IMG/VR virus record: IMGVR_UViG_3300031215_000027 | Coordinates: 1-39,723 of that record | Length of the DNA: 39,723 nt | Direction: 5' to 3' (one strand) | Source: a virus | In this document: positions 7,364 through 14,231 of the stretch, one piece after another | How the letters are laid out: each line of letters begins with the position of its first letter | How positions within the stretch are numbered: position 1 is the stretch's first letter | Notes under the pieces: model-generated | Seen by the model: the letters and a program-made list of their open reading frames with translations, nothing else | Told to the model about the DNA's origin: nothing | Database searches by the model: none | Position numbers and translations under genes: made by a program

Positions 7364-7819
7364 ATGGAAACACACGAATACGACGCATTGCCAGAGGAAG
7401 TAAAAACCATTTTAAGTGCCTTTGATGATAACCAGGACCTTTACAAAGAATGTGTAAAGATTGAAACCAAGTTAGCCGGTATAAATTACCAGTGCGACTA
7501 TGGTTTAGCCGGTATAATTTACGACGTCAAACCCCTCATCAAAAAAGCTAAATTCTTTGAGGTTGACGGATATTGGAAGGACGACAAAACAAGCTTCAGA
7601 GACGCTTTATTTTCTGTAGATGTTCCAAATATCGACGCTGAAAAAATCAGCGATACGACCCAAATAAATGGGGTAAATGACGAGGATATATCTTACTATG
7701 GCCTTGACGAATCAGAGATTAAAAGACTAATAGAAGAGGGAGCCAAGAACGATCAACTGGATTTTGTGATCACTGCTTACAAGCCTTTTTTTCCACAACT
7801 AAAAACCGAGAAATTATGA
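7364..7819 (+). CDS. Plasmid/phage-type hypothetical protein
   Basis: This 151 aa acidic protein begins LPEEVKTILSAFDDNQDLYKEC, followed by YQCDYGLAGIIYDVKPL, a pattern seen in small accessory proteins of Bacteroidota mobile elements whose function is unknown. It overlaps the next gene by 4 bp (ATGA), implying coupled translation. Confidence 0.6.
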   Translation: METHEYDALPEEVKTILSAFDDNQDLYKECVKIETKLAGINYQCDYGLAGIIYDVKPLIKKAKFFEVDGYWKDDKTSFRDALFSVDVPNIDAEKISDTTQINGVNDEDISYYGLDESEIKRLIEEGAKNDQLDFVITAYKPFFPQLKTEKL

Positions 7820-8118
7820 ATACACCAACACAAAGAGTTTTTAAATGTTTAGATAGTGGATATTTATTTCGCTTGCACACGAACGCTCAAACGCATGAGC
7901 CGAGCTTGTTTATAGAACCTTCAGAAAACCCAGAGGCACCAGCCAAAGGAACGGAGGTAAACGGGTGGTATTTATCAATGACAAATGAAGTTGATATAAA
8001 AATCAACGATACGAAAGTTGTAAAAATTCCAGTAGGTTTTTTCTACAATTTAAAAGAGGATGAAATAATAACGCATAAAAAGTTTATTGGATTCGATAAG
8101 CGTTTTAAAAAAGCATAA
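7816..8118 (+). CDS. Small hypothetical protein
   Basis: A 100 aa, largely beta protein (RVFKCLDSGYLFRLHTNAQTH, GWYLSMTNEVDIKINDTKVVKIPVGFFYNL). No family is recognised. Its ATG overlaps the stop of the preceding gene (ATGA), which supports the start. The next gene's likely start lies 14 bp downstream. Confidence 0.6.
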   Translation: MNTPTQRVFKCLDSGYLFRLHTNAQTHEPSLFIEPSENPEAPAKGTEVNGWYLSMTNEVDIKINDTKVVKIPVGFFYNLKEDEIITHKKFIGFDKRFKKA

Positions 8119-8131
8119 AAACCCAGAAATT

Positions 8132-8341
8132 ATGAGTTTAAAAACTTACAGCGATGAAACGCTTATGAGAAGATTACAAAATTACGATGAAAAATACTTT
8201 TTAAACCATTCAAAATCAGTAGAAAAAGTTTCTGATGTATTAGACCTTAAAATGAGGGGTAAAGCGAATGAGATAGCCCAAGAGCTAACAAATAGAGGTG
8301 TATTTTTTTCAGCAGTACATCTAAAAATCAACAATTACTAA
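8132..8341 (+). CDS. Small hypothetical protein
   Basis: A 69 aa protein, MSLKTYSDETLMRRLQNYDE..., mostly helical with a final strand. An upstream in-frame ATG exists at 8087, but it lies inside the preceding gene; the ATG at 8132 follows the A-rich leader typical of this block and is preferred. The family is unknown. Confidence 0.5.
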   Translation: MSLKTYSDETLMRRLQNYDEKYFLNHSKSVEKVSDVLDLKMRGKANEIAQELTNRGVFFSAVHLKINNY

Positions 8342-8353
8342 AAATCAGATCAA

Positions 8354-8536
8354 ATGAAATATAATGCAATAGCTTTTAATGGAAGAAAGCAAGAAGCCTA
8401 TTCAACAGATAAAAATTACTCGCAAAAAATAGATGAATTTATTTTAGAAAATGAAAATAAAGGATTTAGAGTCATTGTTGATGCTTTACAAAATGGCAGG
8501 GTAATAAGAAATGCTTACAGCACAAAAAATCAATAA
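8354..8536 (+). CDS. Small hypothetical protein
   Basis: A 60 aa protein with pattern YNAIAFNGRKQEAY...GFRVIVDALQNGRVIRNAYS, two strand pairs around a helix. No family is recognised. It follows the 8132 gene by 12 bp on the same strand and ends just before a hairpin-rich stretch. Confidence 0.5.
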   Translation: MKYNAIAFNGRKQEAYSTDKNYSQKIDEFILENENKGFRVIVDALQNGRVIRNAYSTKNQ

Positions 8537-8544
8537 TTACTAGA

Positions 8545-8603
8545 AACCGTTAGAGCGGTTATAAAAAGGTGTTAAGCTCTAAGCGTGGAGGGTTCGCCCT
8601 CCA
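8545..8603 (+). promoter_or_regulatory. Leader with alternative hairpins and UUCG loop
   Basis: AACCGT (8545-8550) can pair with GCGGTT (8555-8560). Alternatively TTAGAGC (8550-8556) can pair with GCTCTAA (8576-8582); the two are mutually exclusive. A stable hairpin TGGAGGG-TTCG-CCCTCCA follows at 8586-8603. There is no T-run. It lies upstream of the ATG at 8631 and may be a regulatory leader. Confidence 0.4.
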
Positions 8604-8630
8604 GTCACATTAATTTAAAAAGCACGGGAA

Positions 8631-8816
8631 ATGCACAAAAAATTTAACAAAAAACTTATGGAAAACTTATTTCATAAACCAAGACGTTACATGGGTAAAA
8701 AGACCCCAGAGAACGACAATTTAGGAAACCTGATGCAAGACTATAATTTCAGTATTGCAATACAGGAGAATAGTTCACAGGTCAAGATTCAAGGCTTTAT
8801 TTTATGGATCAACTAA
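8631..8816 (+). CDS. Small basic hypothetical protein
   Basis: A 61 aa lysine-rich protein (MHKKFNKKLMENLFHKPRRYMGKK) with a beta-strand end (SSQVKIQGFILWIN). Met10 or Met21 are alternative starts. The family is unknown. It follows the structured leader at 8545-8603. Confidence 0.4.
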   Translation: MHKKFNKKLMENLFHKPRRYMGKKTPENDNLGNLMQDYNFSIAIQENSSQVKIQGFILWIN

Positions 8817-8840
8817 TTTTTAAATCAAAAACAATAAACT

Positions 8841-9146
8841 ATGAAAACCGCAATTTTAAATCCAATAGGAATAAAAACCCAGATACAGGACGCATTAACT
8901 GAAGCAAGCGCAAAGCAAAACAAAAACGTTTCTTTAAAGATTCAATTTGTAAAAGATAACATTGATAATATTGAAAAGATAAACGGTAAAAAAGTTTACA
9001 ATCCAATAGCTGATGAAGAGTATATAAATTACAACCTTCAAAAATGCCCGAAAATGTTTATTAAATCATTATTAGAAACTAAAAAAAGAAAATATTACTA
9101 TCCTATTCAATATGCAAATATTAAACTTAAAAACAATAACCAATGA
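8841..9146 (+). CDS. Small hypothetical protein
   Basis: A 101 aa basic protein with no recognised domain (KIQFVKDNIDNIEKINGKKVYNP near the middle). It overlaps the RadC-like gene by 4 bp (ATGA), so the two are probably translated together. That pairing is the only clue to its role. Confidence 0.55.
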   Translation: MKTAILNPIGIKTQIQDALTEASAKQNKNVSLKIQFVKDNIDNIEKINGKKVYNPIADEEYINYNLQKCPKMFIKSLLETKKRKYYYPIQYANIKLKNNNQ

Positions 9147-9595
9147 AAACTTACAAAAAACAAATCAGCCAATATTCACTGAAGAAGAACAAAACCGATA
9201 TTAATTCTATCAAAATAACGTGCAGCAAAGATGCTCAGAAATATGCAAGGCAATTTTATTTTGATGATATAGATATTTTTGAGAGCTTTTTTGTTCTAAT
9301 GCTCAATAATGCCAACAATACTATCGGTTACGTGAAAATAAGTCAAGGAGGTATCACGGGAACCATGGTTGATGTAAGAATAGTGGCGAAATATTGCGTT
9401 GATTCATTGGCTGTATCTTGTATTTTGGTCCATAATCACCCTAGCGGTATAATGAAGCCAAGTCAATCAGACAAGGATATGACTAGCAAATTGAAAAACG
9501 GCTTAAAATTATTAGACGTTCAGGTACTTGATCACATAATTTTGTCACCAGAGGAAAACGAATATTTCAGCTTTGGCGATGAAAATTTAATGTAA
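9143..9595 (+). CDS. RadC-like JAMM/MPN domain protein
   Basis: The 150 aa protein is a stand-alone RadC/JAB domain. The metal site is visible as E47 (FESFFVLMLNN), HNHPSG with His97 and His99, and Asp110 in PSQSDKDM. Full-length RadC is ~220 aa with an N-terminal helix-hairpin-helix region; this shorter form is common on plasmids, ICEs and prophages. RadC's historic link to DNA repair is doubtful and its substrate is unknown. Start and overlap with the upstream gene are consistent with one operon. Confidence 0.88.
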   Translation: MKTYKKQISQYSLKKNKTDINSIKITCSKDAQKYARQFYFDDIDIFESFFVLMLNNANNTIGYVKISQGGITGTMVDVRIVAKYCVDSLAVSCILVHNHPSGIMKPSQSDKDMTSKLKNGLKLLDVQVLDHIILSPEENEYFSFGDENLM

Positions 9596-9627
9596 AACTA
9601 TATATTTAATAATCAAAACTAGAAACG

Positions 9628-9708
9628 ATGAAACCAGAAACTAAAAAAGATGCACTATATTGGAGCATTATTATAATGCTAGGAGCCGCAGTAATAATTT
9701 TGTTATAA
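9628..9708 (+). CDS. Tiny single-pass membrane peptide
   Basis: A 26 aa frame, MKPETKKDALYWSIIIMLGAAVIILL, has a charged N-terminus and one hydrophobic segment reaching the C-terminus. It sits 32 bp after the RadC-like gene and 12 bp before the XRE gene, filling the gap neatly. It could be a holin-like, toxin-like or leader peptide; sequence alone cannot decide. Confidence 0.4.
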   Translation: MKPETKKDALYWSIIIMLGAAVIILL

Positions 9709-9720
9709 AAAAAAAGGTAA

Positions 9721-9969
9721 ATGTCAGAAACAGAATATTTGGAAATAAAAGAAAATGATACGGATTTAGTTCAAAAAGTAGCTGCTCTTATAAGAACAAG
9801 GCGCGAAGAACTAGGAATGGGTCAAGTCCTTCTCTCACAATTAAGTGGAGTAGAAAGAGGAAATATAAGTAGGCTAGAAAGAGGTAAGCGCCCAGGGCTT
9901 ACATTTTTAATCGTAGTAAAATTATTCACTGCTTTGAAAATTGACTTTGCTGAGATTGACAATTTGTAA
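9721..9969 (+). CDS. XRE-family helix-turn-helix regulator
   Basis: The 82 aa protein is a single HTH_3/Xre domain: IRTRREELGMGQVLLSQLSGVERGNISRLERGKRPGLTFLIVVKLFTALKID. It has no effector domain. It is the last gene of the rightward block and ends before a strong bidirectional terminator. It may regulate this block or the divergent lysogeny genes. Confidence 0.85.
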   Translation: MSETEYLEIKENDTDLVQKVAALIRTRREELGMGQVLLSQLSGVERGNISRLERGKRPGLTFLIVVKLFTALKIDFAEIDNL

Positions 9970-9985
9970 AGTAAAAAAATCTATT

Positions 9986-10023
9986 AAAAAAGGTCCTCCG
10001 ATTATTCGGCAGGACCTTTTTTT
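9986..10023. terminator. Bidirectional intrinsic terminator
   Basis: AAAAAAGGTCCT (ending 9997) pairs with AGGACCTTTTTT (10011-10022), with an inner CCG/CGG pair, flanked by A and T runs on both sides. It serves the convergent XRE gene (plus) and the 10002-10409 gene (minus). The stop codon of the latter lies in the loop. Confidence 0.85.
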
Positions 10024-10409
10024 ATGTCTAATAATTTCTTGAGCATGCCTTCGATTCGGTCCAGCTGTTCAGGAATAACAGATATTTTATTGAAATCGAT
10101 CAATGCAGGAGGAATTTCGGTTTTCGGCAATGCAATATTCAATAAATTTGCTTGAGATTGAAGATCACCGCCAGTCAAGAGCACCGGCAACTGTCCAAAT
10201 TTTAGAAAATTCATATTTACGTGCGGAAAAGTGTTGACGATACGCTCCTTTATTCCACGACTTAGGCTATTCCTACCCTTTAAAACATGAGGTATTGTTG
10301 ATGGTGAATTGTACTCTAGCTTTACGTTAAAACTGTTTGGATTGTAGTCGAGTGCGTTTAAAACCTCTTCCAAAATTTGTGCGTCTGTTAATCCCGATTC
10401 TTTTTTCAT
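10002..10409 (-). CDS. Repressor-like HTH protein
   Basis: The 135 aa protein has an N-terminal fold that reads like a lambda-repressor-type HTH: EVLNALDYNPNSFNVKLEY, SPSTIPHVLKGRNSLSRGIKERIVNTFPHVNMNFLKFGQLPVLL, matching the '...G...ls..l...I...fP.vn..WL..GeGpml' phrase of phage repressors. The C-terminus is a coiled-coil-like tail (PEQLDRIEGMLKKLLDIKKG), probably for oligomerisation. It lies downstream of the integrase in the lysogeny block. It is not an S24 protein, so it differs from the main CI-like repressor at 13.4 kb. Confidence 0.6.
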   Translation of the reverse strand: MKKESGLTDAQILEEVLNALDYNPNSFNVKLEYNSPSTIPHVLKGRNSLSRGIKERIVNTFPHVNMNFLKFGQLPVLLTGGDLQSQANLLNIALPKTEIPPALIDFNKISVIPEQLDRIEGMLKKLLDIKKGPAE

Positions 10410-10414
10410 TATTT

Positions 10415-10594
10415 TTATTGTTTTAGTGTTCCTACTTGTTTAACATCGACTAAAGGATTAGAAGCATAACCTTCTTCTATATCTTCAAGTTTATCGTAAA
10501 ACTTGTTGTTTCCATCTTCATAAAAAGCTTGCCAGCCTATAAGATCGTATTCGACTTGATCTATTATAGTATCATAAAATTTATTTTTATTCAT
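10415..10594 (-). CDS. Small acidic protein
   Basis: A 59 aa frame, MNKNKFYDTIIDQVEYDLIG..., is acidic and contains aromatic residues (GWQAFYEDGNNKFYDKLEDIEEGY). It sits 18 bp after the integrase stop and 5 bp before the repressor-like gene, in the same direction, so it is probably part of the integrase transcript. An excisionase-like role is possible, but no HTH is visible. Confidence 0.5.
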   Translation of the reverse strand: MNKNKFYDTIIDQVEYDLIGWQAFYEDGNNKFYDKLEDIEEGYASNPLVDVKQVGTLKQ

Positions 10595-10612
10595 AATTTC
10601 TATTGTTTAGAT

Positions 10613-11899
10613 TTATTCATATTTAGTATTCCAATATTTTTTAAGCTCATCCGCTGACTCAGTTTTTGTTTTTTTAATGTAGTGGAGCATCATATCTTCT
10701 TTAGCCCATCCACAAATATTCATGAGATCTCTATTGGAAATATGCCCGAATAAATTAGAAGCAAAACTTCGGCGACAAATATGAGAACTTACAAGCTTAT
10801 ATTTTTTATGAAGACCATAAACTTTTCGTTTTTCCTTGGTTTTTTCATCGACTACAATTACACCGCCTTTAATTTGCTGGTCGATTTCTGCAAGCATACA
10901 AATCACCTTGATTTGCTCGTTAAAATGTTTGTCGCTGGTTTTAACGGGGAGATTGCCATGTCTTTTTTTAATTACCTTCCTGACTTGGGGATGAAGCGGA
11001 ATTGTCACCCATGCGCCTGTTTTTTGAGTTTTGATTCTAATATAATCACCATCAATGTTGCTAATGTCCAGATTTTTATTGAAATCGCTGATACGAAGCC
11101 CTGTCCATAGCCCAATAATAGCATTATCTCTGATGTTATCGAGACTCAGATCATTGCTTAGGTCTAAATCGTACACAGAATCAATTTCCTTCTCATTTAA
11201 ATATGGGTGATCGATTTCTTCTTGGTCCTTTTCGACAAAAACTCTATCCTGATAGGTAGGATCTGTTTTTATTCCTTCGGTTTTAGCTCTTGAGATAAAG
11301 AATTTAGCTCTTGCTATCTGTCTCTTGGTCGTGTTCGAAGCATAATCCTTGCTAGTCATGAATGTGGTAAATTGATCGAGTATTTCATTGCTTACATCTT
11401 GGATTTTATACGCCTTTTGACCCTCAAAGGATTTCCAGATCTTCAAAAAGGATTGATATTGCATTATAACACGCTTGGAAAGCATTTTATTTTTATCAGT
11501 TTTCCATTTGGGAGCCTTATTTTCTATCCACCAAAGGGCAAAATCAGAATAATACACGTAATGTTTCTCAATTGAAAGACGTTTCTCTTGCTTAGGTCGG
11601 TTGAAATATGAACTCACAGCGTTATTTAGCCAATTCTTATCTATTATATCGCCCATCATAAAAGAATCGTTGTACGCCTCTAAAATGCCTATCTTAAGCT
11701 TTTCGAATTTAGCCTGTTTTTTTACTCTATCTGAAATTGAAGATAAGTTTTTGTAATTGGATTTTTTGCTATCCCATTGCGAAGGATCAACGCTTAAATT
11801 AGTTGAGCACGTAATATCGAAGCTCCTGCCATTAATAAATCGAATATATAACGTTGAAGGATTTTTAGTGCCTTTTACGATTAGTTTTATTGTTGCCAT
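10613..11899 (-). CDS. int: Tyrosine recombinase / phage integrase
   Basis: The 428 aa protein has the three-part layout of Bacteroidota integrases: an N-terminal beta-rich arm-binding domain (1-90), a SAM-like core-binding domain (about 115-215), and a catalytic domain with Arg269 (GLWTGLRISDF), Lys293 (TQKTG), His373 and Arg376 (SSHICRRSFA), Trp398 in the second His/Trp position (CGWAKEDM) and nucleophile Tyr407 (LHYIKK). All catalytic residues are present, so it should be active. The probable attP lies 1.4 kb upstream at 13.3 kb. It fits site-specific integration of the phage into a tRNA gene. Confidence 0.93.
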   Translation of the reverse strand: MATIKLIVKGTKNPSTLYIRFINGRSFDITCSTNLSVDPSQWDSKKSNYKNLSSISDRVKKQAKFEKLKIGILEAYNDSFMMGDIIDKNWLNNAVSSYFNRPKQEKRLSIEKHYVYYSDFALWWIENKAPKWKTDKNKMLSKRVIMQYQSFLKIWKSFEGQKAYKIQDVSNEILDQFTTFMTSKDYASNTTKRQIARAKFFISRAKTEGIKTDPTYQDRVFVEKDQEEIDHPYLNEKEIDSVYDLDLSNDLSLDNIRDNAIIGLWTGLRISDFNKNLDISNIDGDYIRIKTQKTGAWVTIPLHPQVRKVIKKRHGNLPVKTSDKHFNEQIKVICMLAEIDQQIKGGVIVVDEKTKEKRKVYGLHKKYKLVSSHICRRSFASNLFGHISNRDLMNICGWAKEDMMLHYIKKTKTESADELKKYWNTKYE

Positions 11900-11937
11900 T
11901 TCCCGAATGATTTAATAATTATTACTTTCCCTTAAAA

Positions 11938-12114
11938 CTATTTAGACCTCATTCTCCAGAGGTTAATAGCATTATTCAATCGCTTTTGCTTGTCTGTTTT
12001 TTCTTCAATCTGTCTGGTTTCTACACCGTCAACTTTTCTAATTAGATTGCCGTTTTCATCATTGTAAACTTCACTAATTTTGTGGCTGTTTTTTTCTAAA
12101 TCTTCTATTTTCAT
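11938..12114 (-). CDS. Small hypothetical protein
   Basis: A 58 aa frame, MKIEDLEKNSHKISEVYNDENG..., ends NNAINLWRMRSK. Its ATG shares one base with the upstream stop (TAATG), a coupling arrangement that supports it as real. It ends 39 bp before the integrase start. No family is recognised. Confidence 0.5.
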   Translation of the reverse strand: MKIEDLEKNSHKISEVYNDENGNLIRKVDGVETRQIEEKTDKQKRLNNAINLWRMRSK

Positions 12115-12344
12115 TATCCAAAATATTTTCTAGCATCTGCTTCATTATCGTAAATTCTCATGCCCCAATTACTGTATTCACCAGAACTGGTTCCATATTT
12201 ATTTATTGCTAAATTTGGGTTTTTAGCCATATACTGATTCATGGAATCTTCAAAGTCTTTAGCTAAATATTCGCCAACTTTTCCAGCAGTACTACTTTGT
12301 CCTGTTGCTTTAAAACCCTCTTGCCACAATTCTATTTTTTTCAT
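12114..12344 (-). CDS. Small hypothetical protein
   Basis: A 76 aa protein (MKKIELWQEGFKATGQSSTAG, LAKDFEDSMNQYM, NWGMRIYDNEADARKYFG). It has the look of an accessory protein with an amphipathic helix and no membrane segment. It is one of five small minus-strand genes between repressor and integrase, with short spacing throughout, so probably one transcript. Its function is unknown. Confidence 0.6.
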   Translation of the reverse strand: MKKIELWQEGFKATGQSSTAGKVGEYLAKDFEDSMNQYMAKNPNLAINKYGTSSGEYSNWGMRIYDNEADARKYFG

Positions 12345-12353
12345 CCTGTTTAT

Positions 12354-12650
12354 TTATTTGAGTTTTAAAAAATTATCAGCGTCTTTAATCCCATTTGCTA
12401 ATGCTTCCAAAAAGGATTTTTGTTCCTGCAAGTACCATTCACTGTTCAATAGCTCAGAATCTTTCCATAATTCGCCATCTTGACATTCACCACTTTCTGC
12501 AAATGCAATATCATTATCACTTGGTAATTGATGAAGAGCATAGCACCAATATCCATTTTCATGAATAATTTGAACCAATATCTTTTTTTCTATTAATTCA
12601 AGTTGTTGAACAATTAGTCTTTTTGCTGATTCTATTTCTTGTTTTTTCAT
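12354..12650 (-). CDS. Small hypothetical protein
   Basis: A 98 aa acidic protein with an N-terminal helix (KKQEIESAKRLIVQQLELIEKKI) and a WCYALHQLPSDNDIAFAESGEC middle. No domain is recognised. It is 9 bp upstream of the 12114 gene. It shares the lysogeny-side operon, so it may be expressed in the prophage state. Confidence 0.6.
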   Translation of the reverse strand: MKKQEIESAKRLIVQQLELIEKKILVQIIHENGYWCYALHQLPSDNDIAFAESGECQDGELWKDSELLNSEWYLQEQKSFLEALANGIKDADNFLKLK

Positions 12651-12674
12651 GGCTTTAAATTCAGTTATTAGTTT

Positions 12675-12980
12675 CTAAAAAATAGATAGTTGATCCTTAA
12701 TTCTTTGCTCTTCTGGGATTTGATTTTTCGCCAATTCAAAAAAAGACTCTCCATCAGCTCTCTTTAAATTCATATCAACTTTCCCTAAAATAATGACCTT
12801 GTAAACTTCTTTATGAAATGTATCAATTGCTCTGATTAAATCATTAATATTCAAAATTTCATATTCTCTAGAAAAATGCCAATAGTAATATTTACCTTGG
12901 TATTCTTTGATGAGTTTAGTTCTAAACATAATACGGTCAATTGTTCTAATTGTATCTACTTCTGGATAAATGGGTGTCAT
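12675..12980 (-). CDS. Small hypothetical protein
   Basis: A 101 aa protein (DTIRTIDRIMFRTKLIKEYQGKYYYWHFSREYEI...). It mixes strands and helices and has a YYYWHF aromatic patch. No family is recognised. It is spaced 24 bp from the next gene and 6 bp from the preceding one, in the same operon. Confidence 0.6.
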   Translation of the reverse strand: MTPIYPEVDTIRTIDRIMFRTKLIKEYQGKYYYWHFSREYEILNINDLIRAIDTFHKEVYKVIILGKVDMNLKRADGESFFELAKNQIPEEQRIKDQLSIF

Positions 12981-12986
12981 GATTTT

Positions 12987-13217
12987 TTAGGTTTTAACGG
13001 GTTTAGGTAAATATTCCTTTGCTATATATGTCATAGAAATTTCACTACAAACATCATCGTCTGGCATATTCCCAACAGCTATTATTTCACGGAATCTTAA
13101 GCCTCTAATAGTTCTATAACTTTCATACAGAAAGCCGTCTTCTATCCAAAAATGATCGTGATTGTGAGATTTTGTTATCATAATTAAAGGTTCTAGTTGT
13201 TTATTGTTTCCCGACAT
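12987..13217 (-). CDS. Small hypothetical protein
   Basis: A 76 aa protein, first gene of the leftward lysogeny-side operon. Its ATG overlaps one of the CCCGACA repeats that flank attP; Met13 (MITKSHNHDHFW) is an alternative start. It contains an HNHDHFW cluster but no known metal motif. A promoter box TACTTTTG lies about 40 bp upstream. Confidence 0.55.
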   Translation of the reverse strand: MSGNNKQLEPLIMITKSHNHDHFWIEDGFLYESYRTIRGLRFREIIAVGNMPDDDVCSEISMTYIAKEYLPKPVKT

Positions 13218-13227
13218 ATTCCCGACA
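13210..13227 (+). repeat. Left putative arm-type sites of attP
   Basis: CCCGACA occurs twice, at 13210-13216 and 13221-13227, with an 11 bp pitch. It lies about 100 bp to one side of the tRNA-like core and mirrors a like pair on the other side, which is the layout of integrase arm sites. Confidence 0.45.
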
Positions 13228-13256
13228 CGTTGACCGTGTATTTATATCTAATACAA

Positions 13257-13264
13257 CAAAAGTA
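13257..13264 (-). promoter_or_regulatory. -7 box TACTTTTG for leftward operon
   Basis: On the minus strand TACTTTTG fits TAnnTTTG and lies about 40 bp upstream of the 13217 start. It equals the box of the divergent early promoter at 14155-14162. Confidence 0.5.
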
Positions 13265-13324
13265 GGGATAATAATTGTATAAATCTGTATTTGGTATAAA
13301 AATAAATATAAGTACGGTATAAAT

Positions 13325-13386
13325 GGCGAATCCCTCCGCGGTCACATAAGTACTATTTAAACCCCTGATAACACAGGGGTTTTTTG
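13325..13386 (+). other. attP: Probable attP core: tRNA 3' end plus terminator hairpin
   Basis: Bases 13327-13346 read CGAATCCCTCCGCGGTCACA, which fits the 3' part of a tRNA: T-loop CGAAT, T-stem CCCTC, a seven-base acceptor strand CGCGGTC, discriminator A, then CA. The upstream part of a tRNA is missing. A terminator hairpin, AAACCCCTG / CAGGGGTTT (13359-13367 and 13374-13382) with a T-run, follows, as after many host tRNA genes. Phages that integrate into tRNA genes carry such a 3' end as attP. Its place inside the element, not at an end, suggests the unintegrated form. Confidence 0.55.
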
Positions 13387-13404
13387 ATTTTTATATCTAA
13401 AATT

Positions 13405-13422
13405 CCCGACATCTTCCCAACA
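13405..13422 (+). repeat. Right putative arm-type sites of attP
   Basis: CCCGACA (13405-13411) and CCCAACA (13416-13422) repeat with the same 11 bp pitch as the pair at 13210. They lie on the other side of the tRNA-like core, next to the end of the repressor gene. Confidence 0.45.
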
Positions 13423-13424
13423 AA

Positions 13425-14078
13425 TTATCTTCTCCTGGATCTCTTCATTCCAATCACATTAAATAAGGCAACCACATCATCAAGATTCACAGTGTAGTCT
13501 TCATATAAATTATTTAGACTTTGAAGAGTTACTTCTCCACTCTCTATGTTATGATCCGTAATTCTTTTCACAACTATTCGAAGCTCTTTATGGGCGATCA
13601 CAAAATCCCAAGCGTTTATATGTAGTTTGTTCTGCCAATGGTGATTCTGTATTTCTCTGCATAATAGGATATCCTTATCCAAAATAGCCTCTGAAGGATT
13701 TGAATTATTCATACTATCTCCTTCAACTTCAAAACAAAAATAATTCCCCTTATATTCTTTATCCACTTCCCACGGTATTTTTGGCAATTCATCTATGTAT
13801 TCGGCATCTCCCCATCCATTAAGAAAACCTGCTTGAACTCTGCTACCAATTAAAGGAACCATTTTTACTAATTCATAGTCCTTTAAACTTGCCTTTGAAT
13901 TGTTATTTTCAAAGGCTTCCTTGTACATGTTGTCAAGTATTTTACTTTTTGTTTTAGGAATTACACCTCCTTTTTCATAACTGATTACAGTGATTTTTGA
14001 CACTCCAAGATTTTGAGCAAACTCAGTCTGAGTTTGTTTTAACGCTTTTCTGATTTCTTTTACTTGTTTATTGTCCAT
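13425..14078 (-). CDS. CI-like repressor with S24 (LexA-type) peptidase
   Basis: The 217 aa protein has an N-terminal HTH (residues 1-50: IRKALKQTQTEFAQNLGVSKITVISYEKG) and a C-terminal S24 peptidase. The likely self-cleavage site is Ala83-Gly84 (RVQAGFLNG), the nucleophile Ser122 (EVEGDSMN) and the general base Lys171 (RIVVKRI). All parts for RecA-stimulated autocleavage are present, so this is the probable lysogeny repressor, inducible by DNA damage. It is divergent from the early operon across a region with a matching inverted repeat. It ends beside the putative attP. Confidence 0.92.
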   Translation of the reverse strand: MDNKQVKEIRKALKQTQTEFAQNLGVSKITVISYEKGGVIPKTKSKILDNMYKEAFENNNSKASLKDYELVKMVPLIGSRVQAGFLNGWGDAEYIDELPKIPWEVDKEYKGNYFCFEVEGDSMNNSNPSEAILDKDILLCREIQNHHWQNKLHINAWDFVIAHKELRIVVKRITDHNIESGEVTLQSLNNLYEDYTVNLDDVVALFNVIGMKRSRRR

Positions 14079-14105
14079 AATTTAGATTCATTTTAAATAG
14101 GATAA

Positions 14106-14161
14106 AAAAGTATTATATATTACTTTTACATATAAAAAAGGTAAAATAATATACTACTTTT
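14106..14161. promoter_or_regulatory. Putative repressor operators
   Basis: A perfect inverted repeat AAAAGTA-(8 nt)-TACTTTT lies at 14106-14127. A second, imperfect site follows, with half-sites near AAAAGGTA (14136-14143) and TACTTTT (14155-14161). They fill the divergent gap between repressor and early genes, as lambda-type operators do. Confidence 0.6.
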
Positions 14162-14162
14162 G
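14155..14162 (+). promoter_or_regulatory. Early rightward promoter -7 box
   Basis: TACTTTTG matches TAnnTTTG and lies about 70 bp upstream of the first early gene. Its bases overlap the second operator half-site, so repressor binding would block it directly. Confidence 0.55.
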
Positions 14163-14231
14163 ACGCATTCTTATATGAACTTATATACAATATTATAAAT
14201 GTAGTGTAAAATTTAATTAATACAAGCAAAT

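Noticed and set aside
7472-7522. 17/18-base direct repeat TTAGCCGGTATAA(A/T)TTAC, 33 bp apart
   Set aside because: It lies inside a gene at a codon multiple and codes the similar LAGI-Y phrases; probably coincidence or a small in-frame duplication without regulatory meaning.
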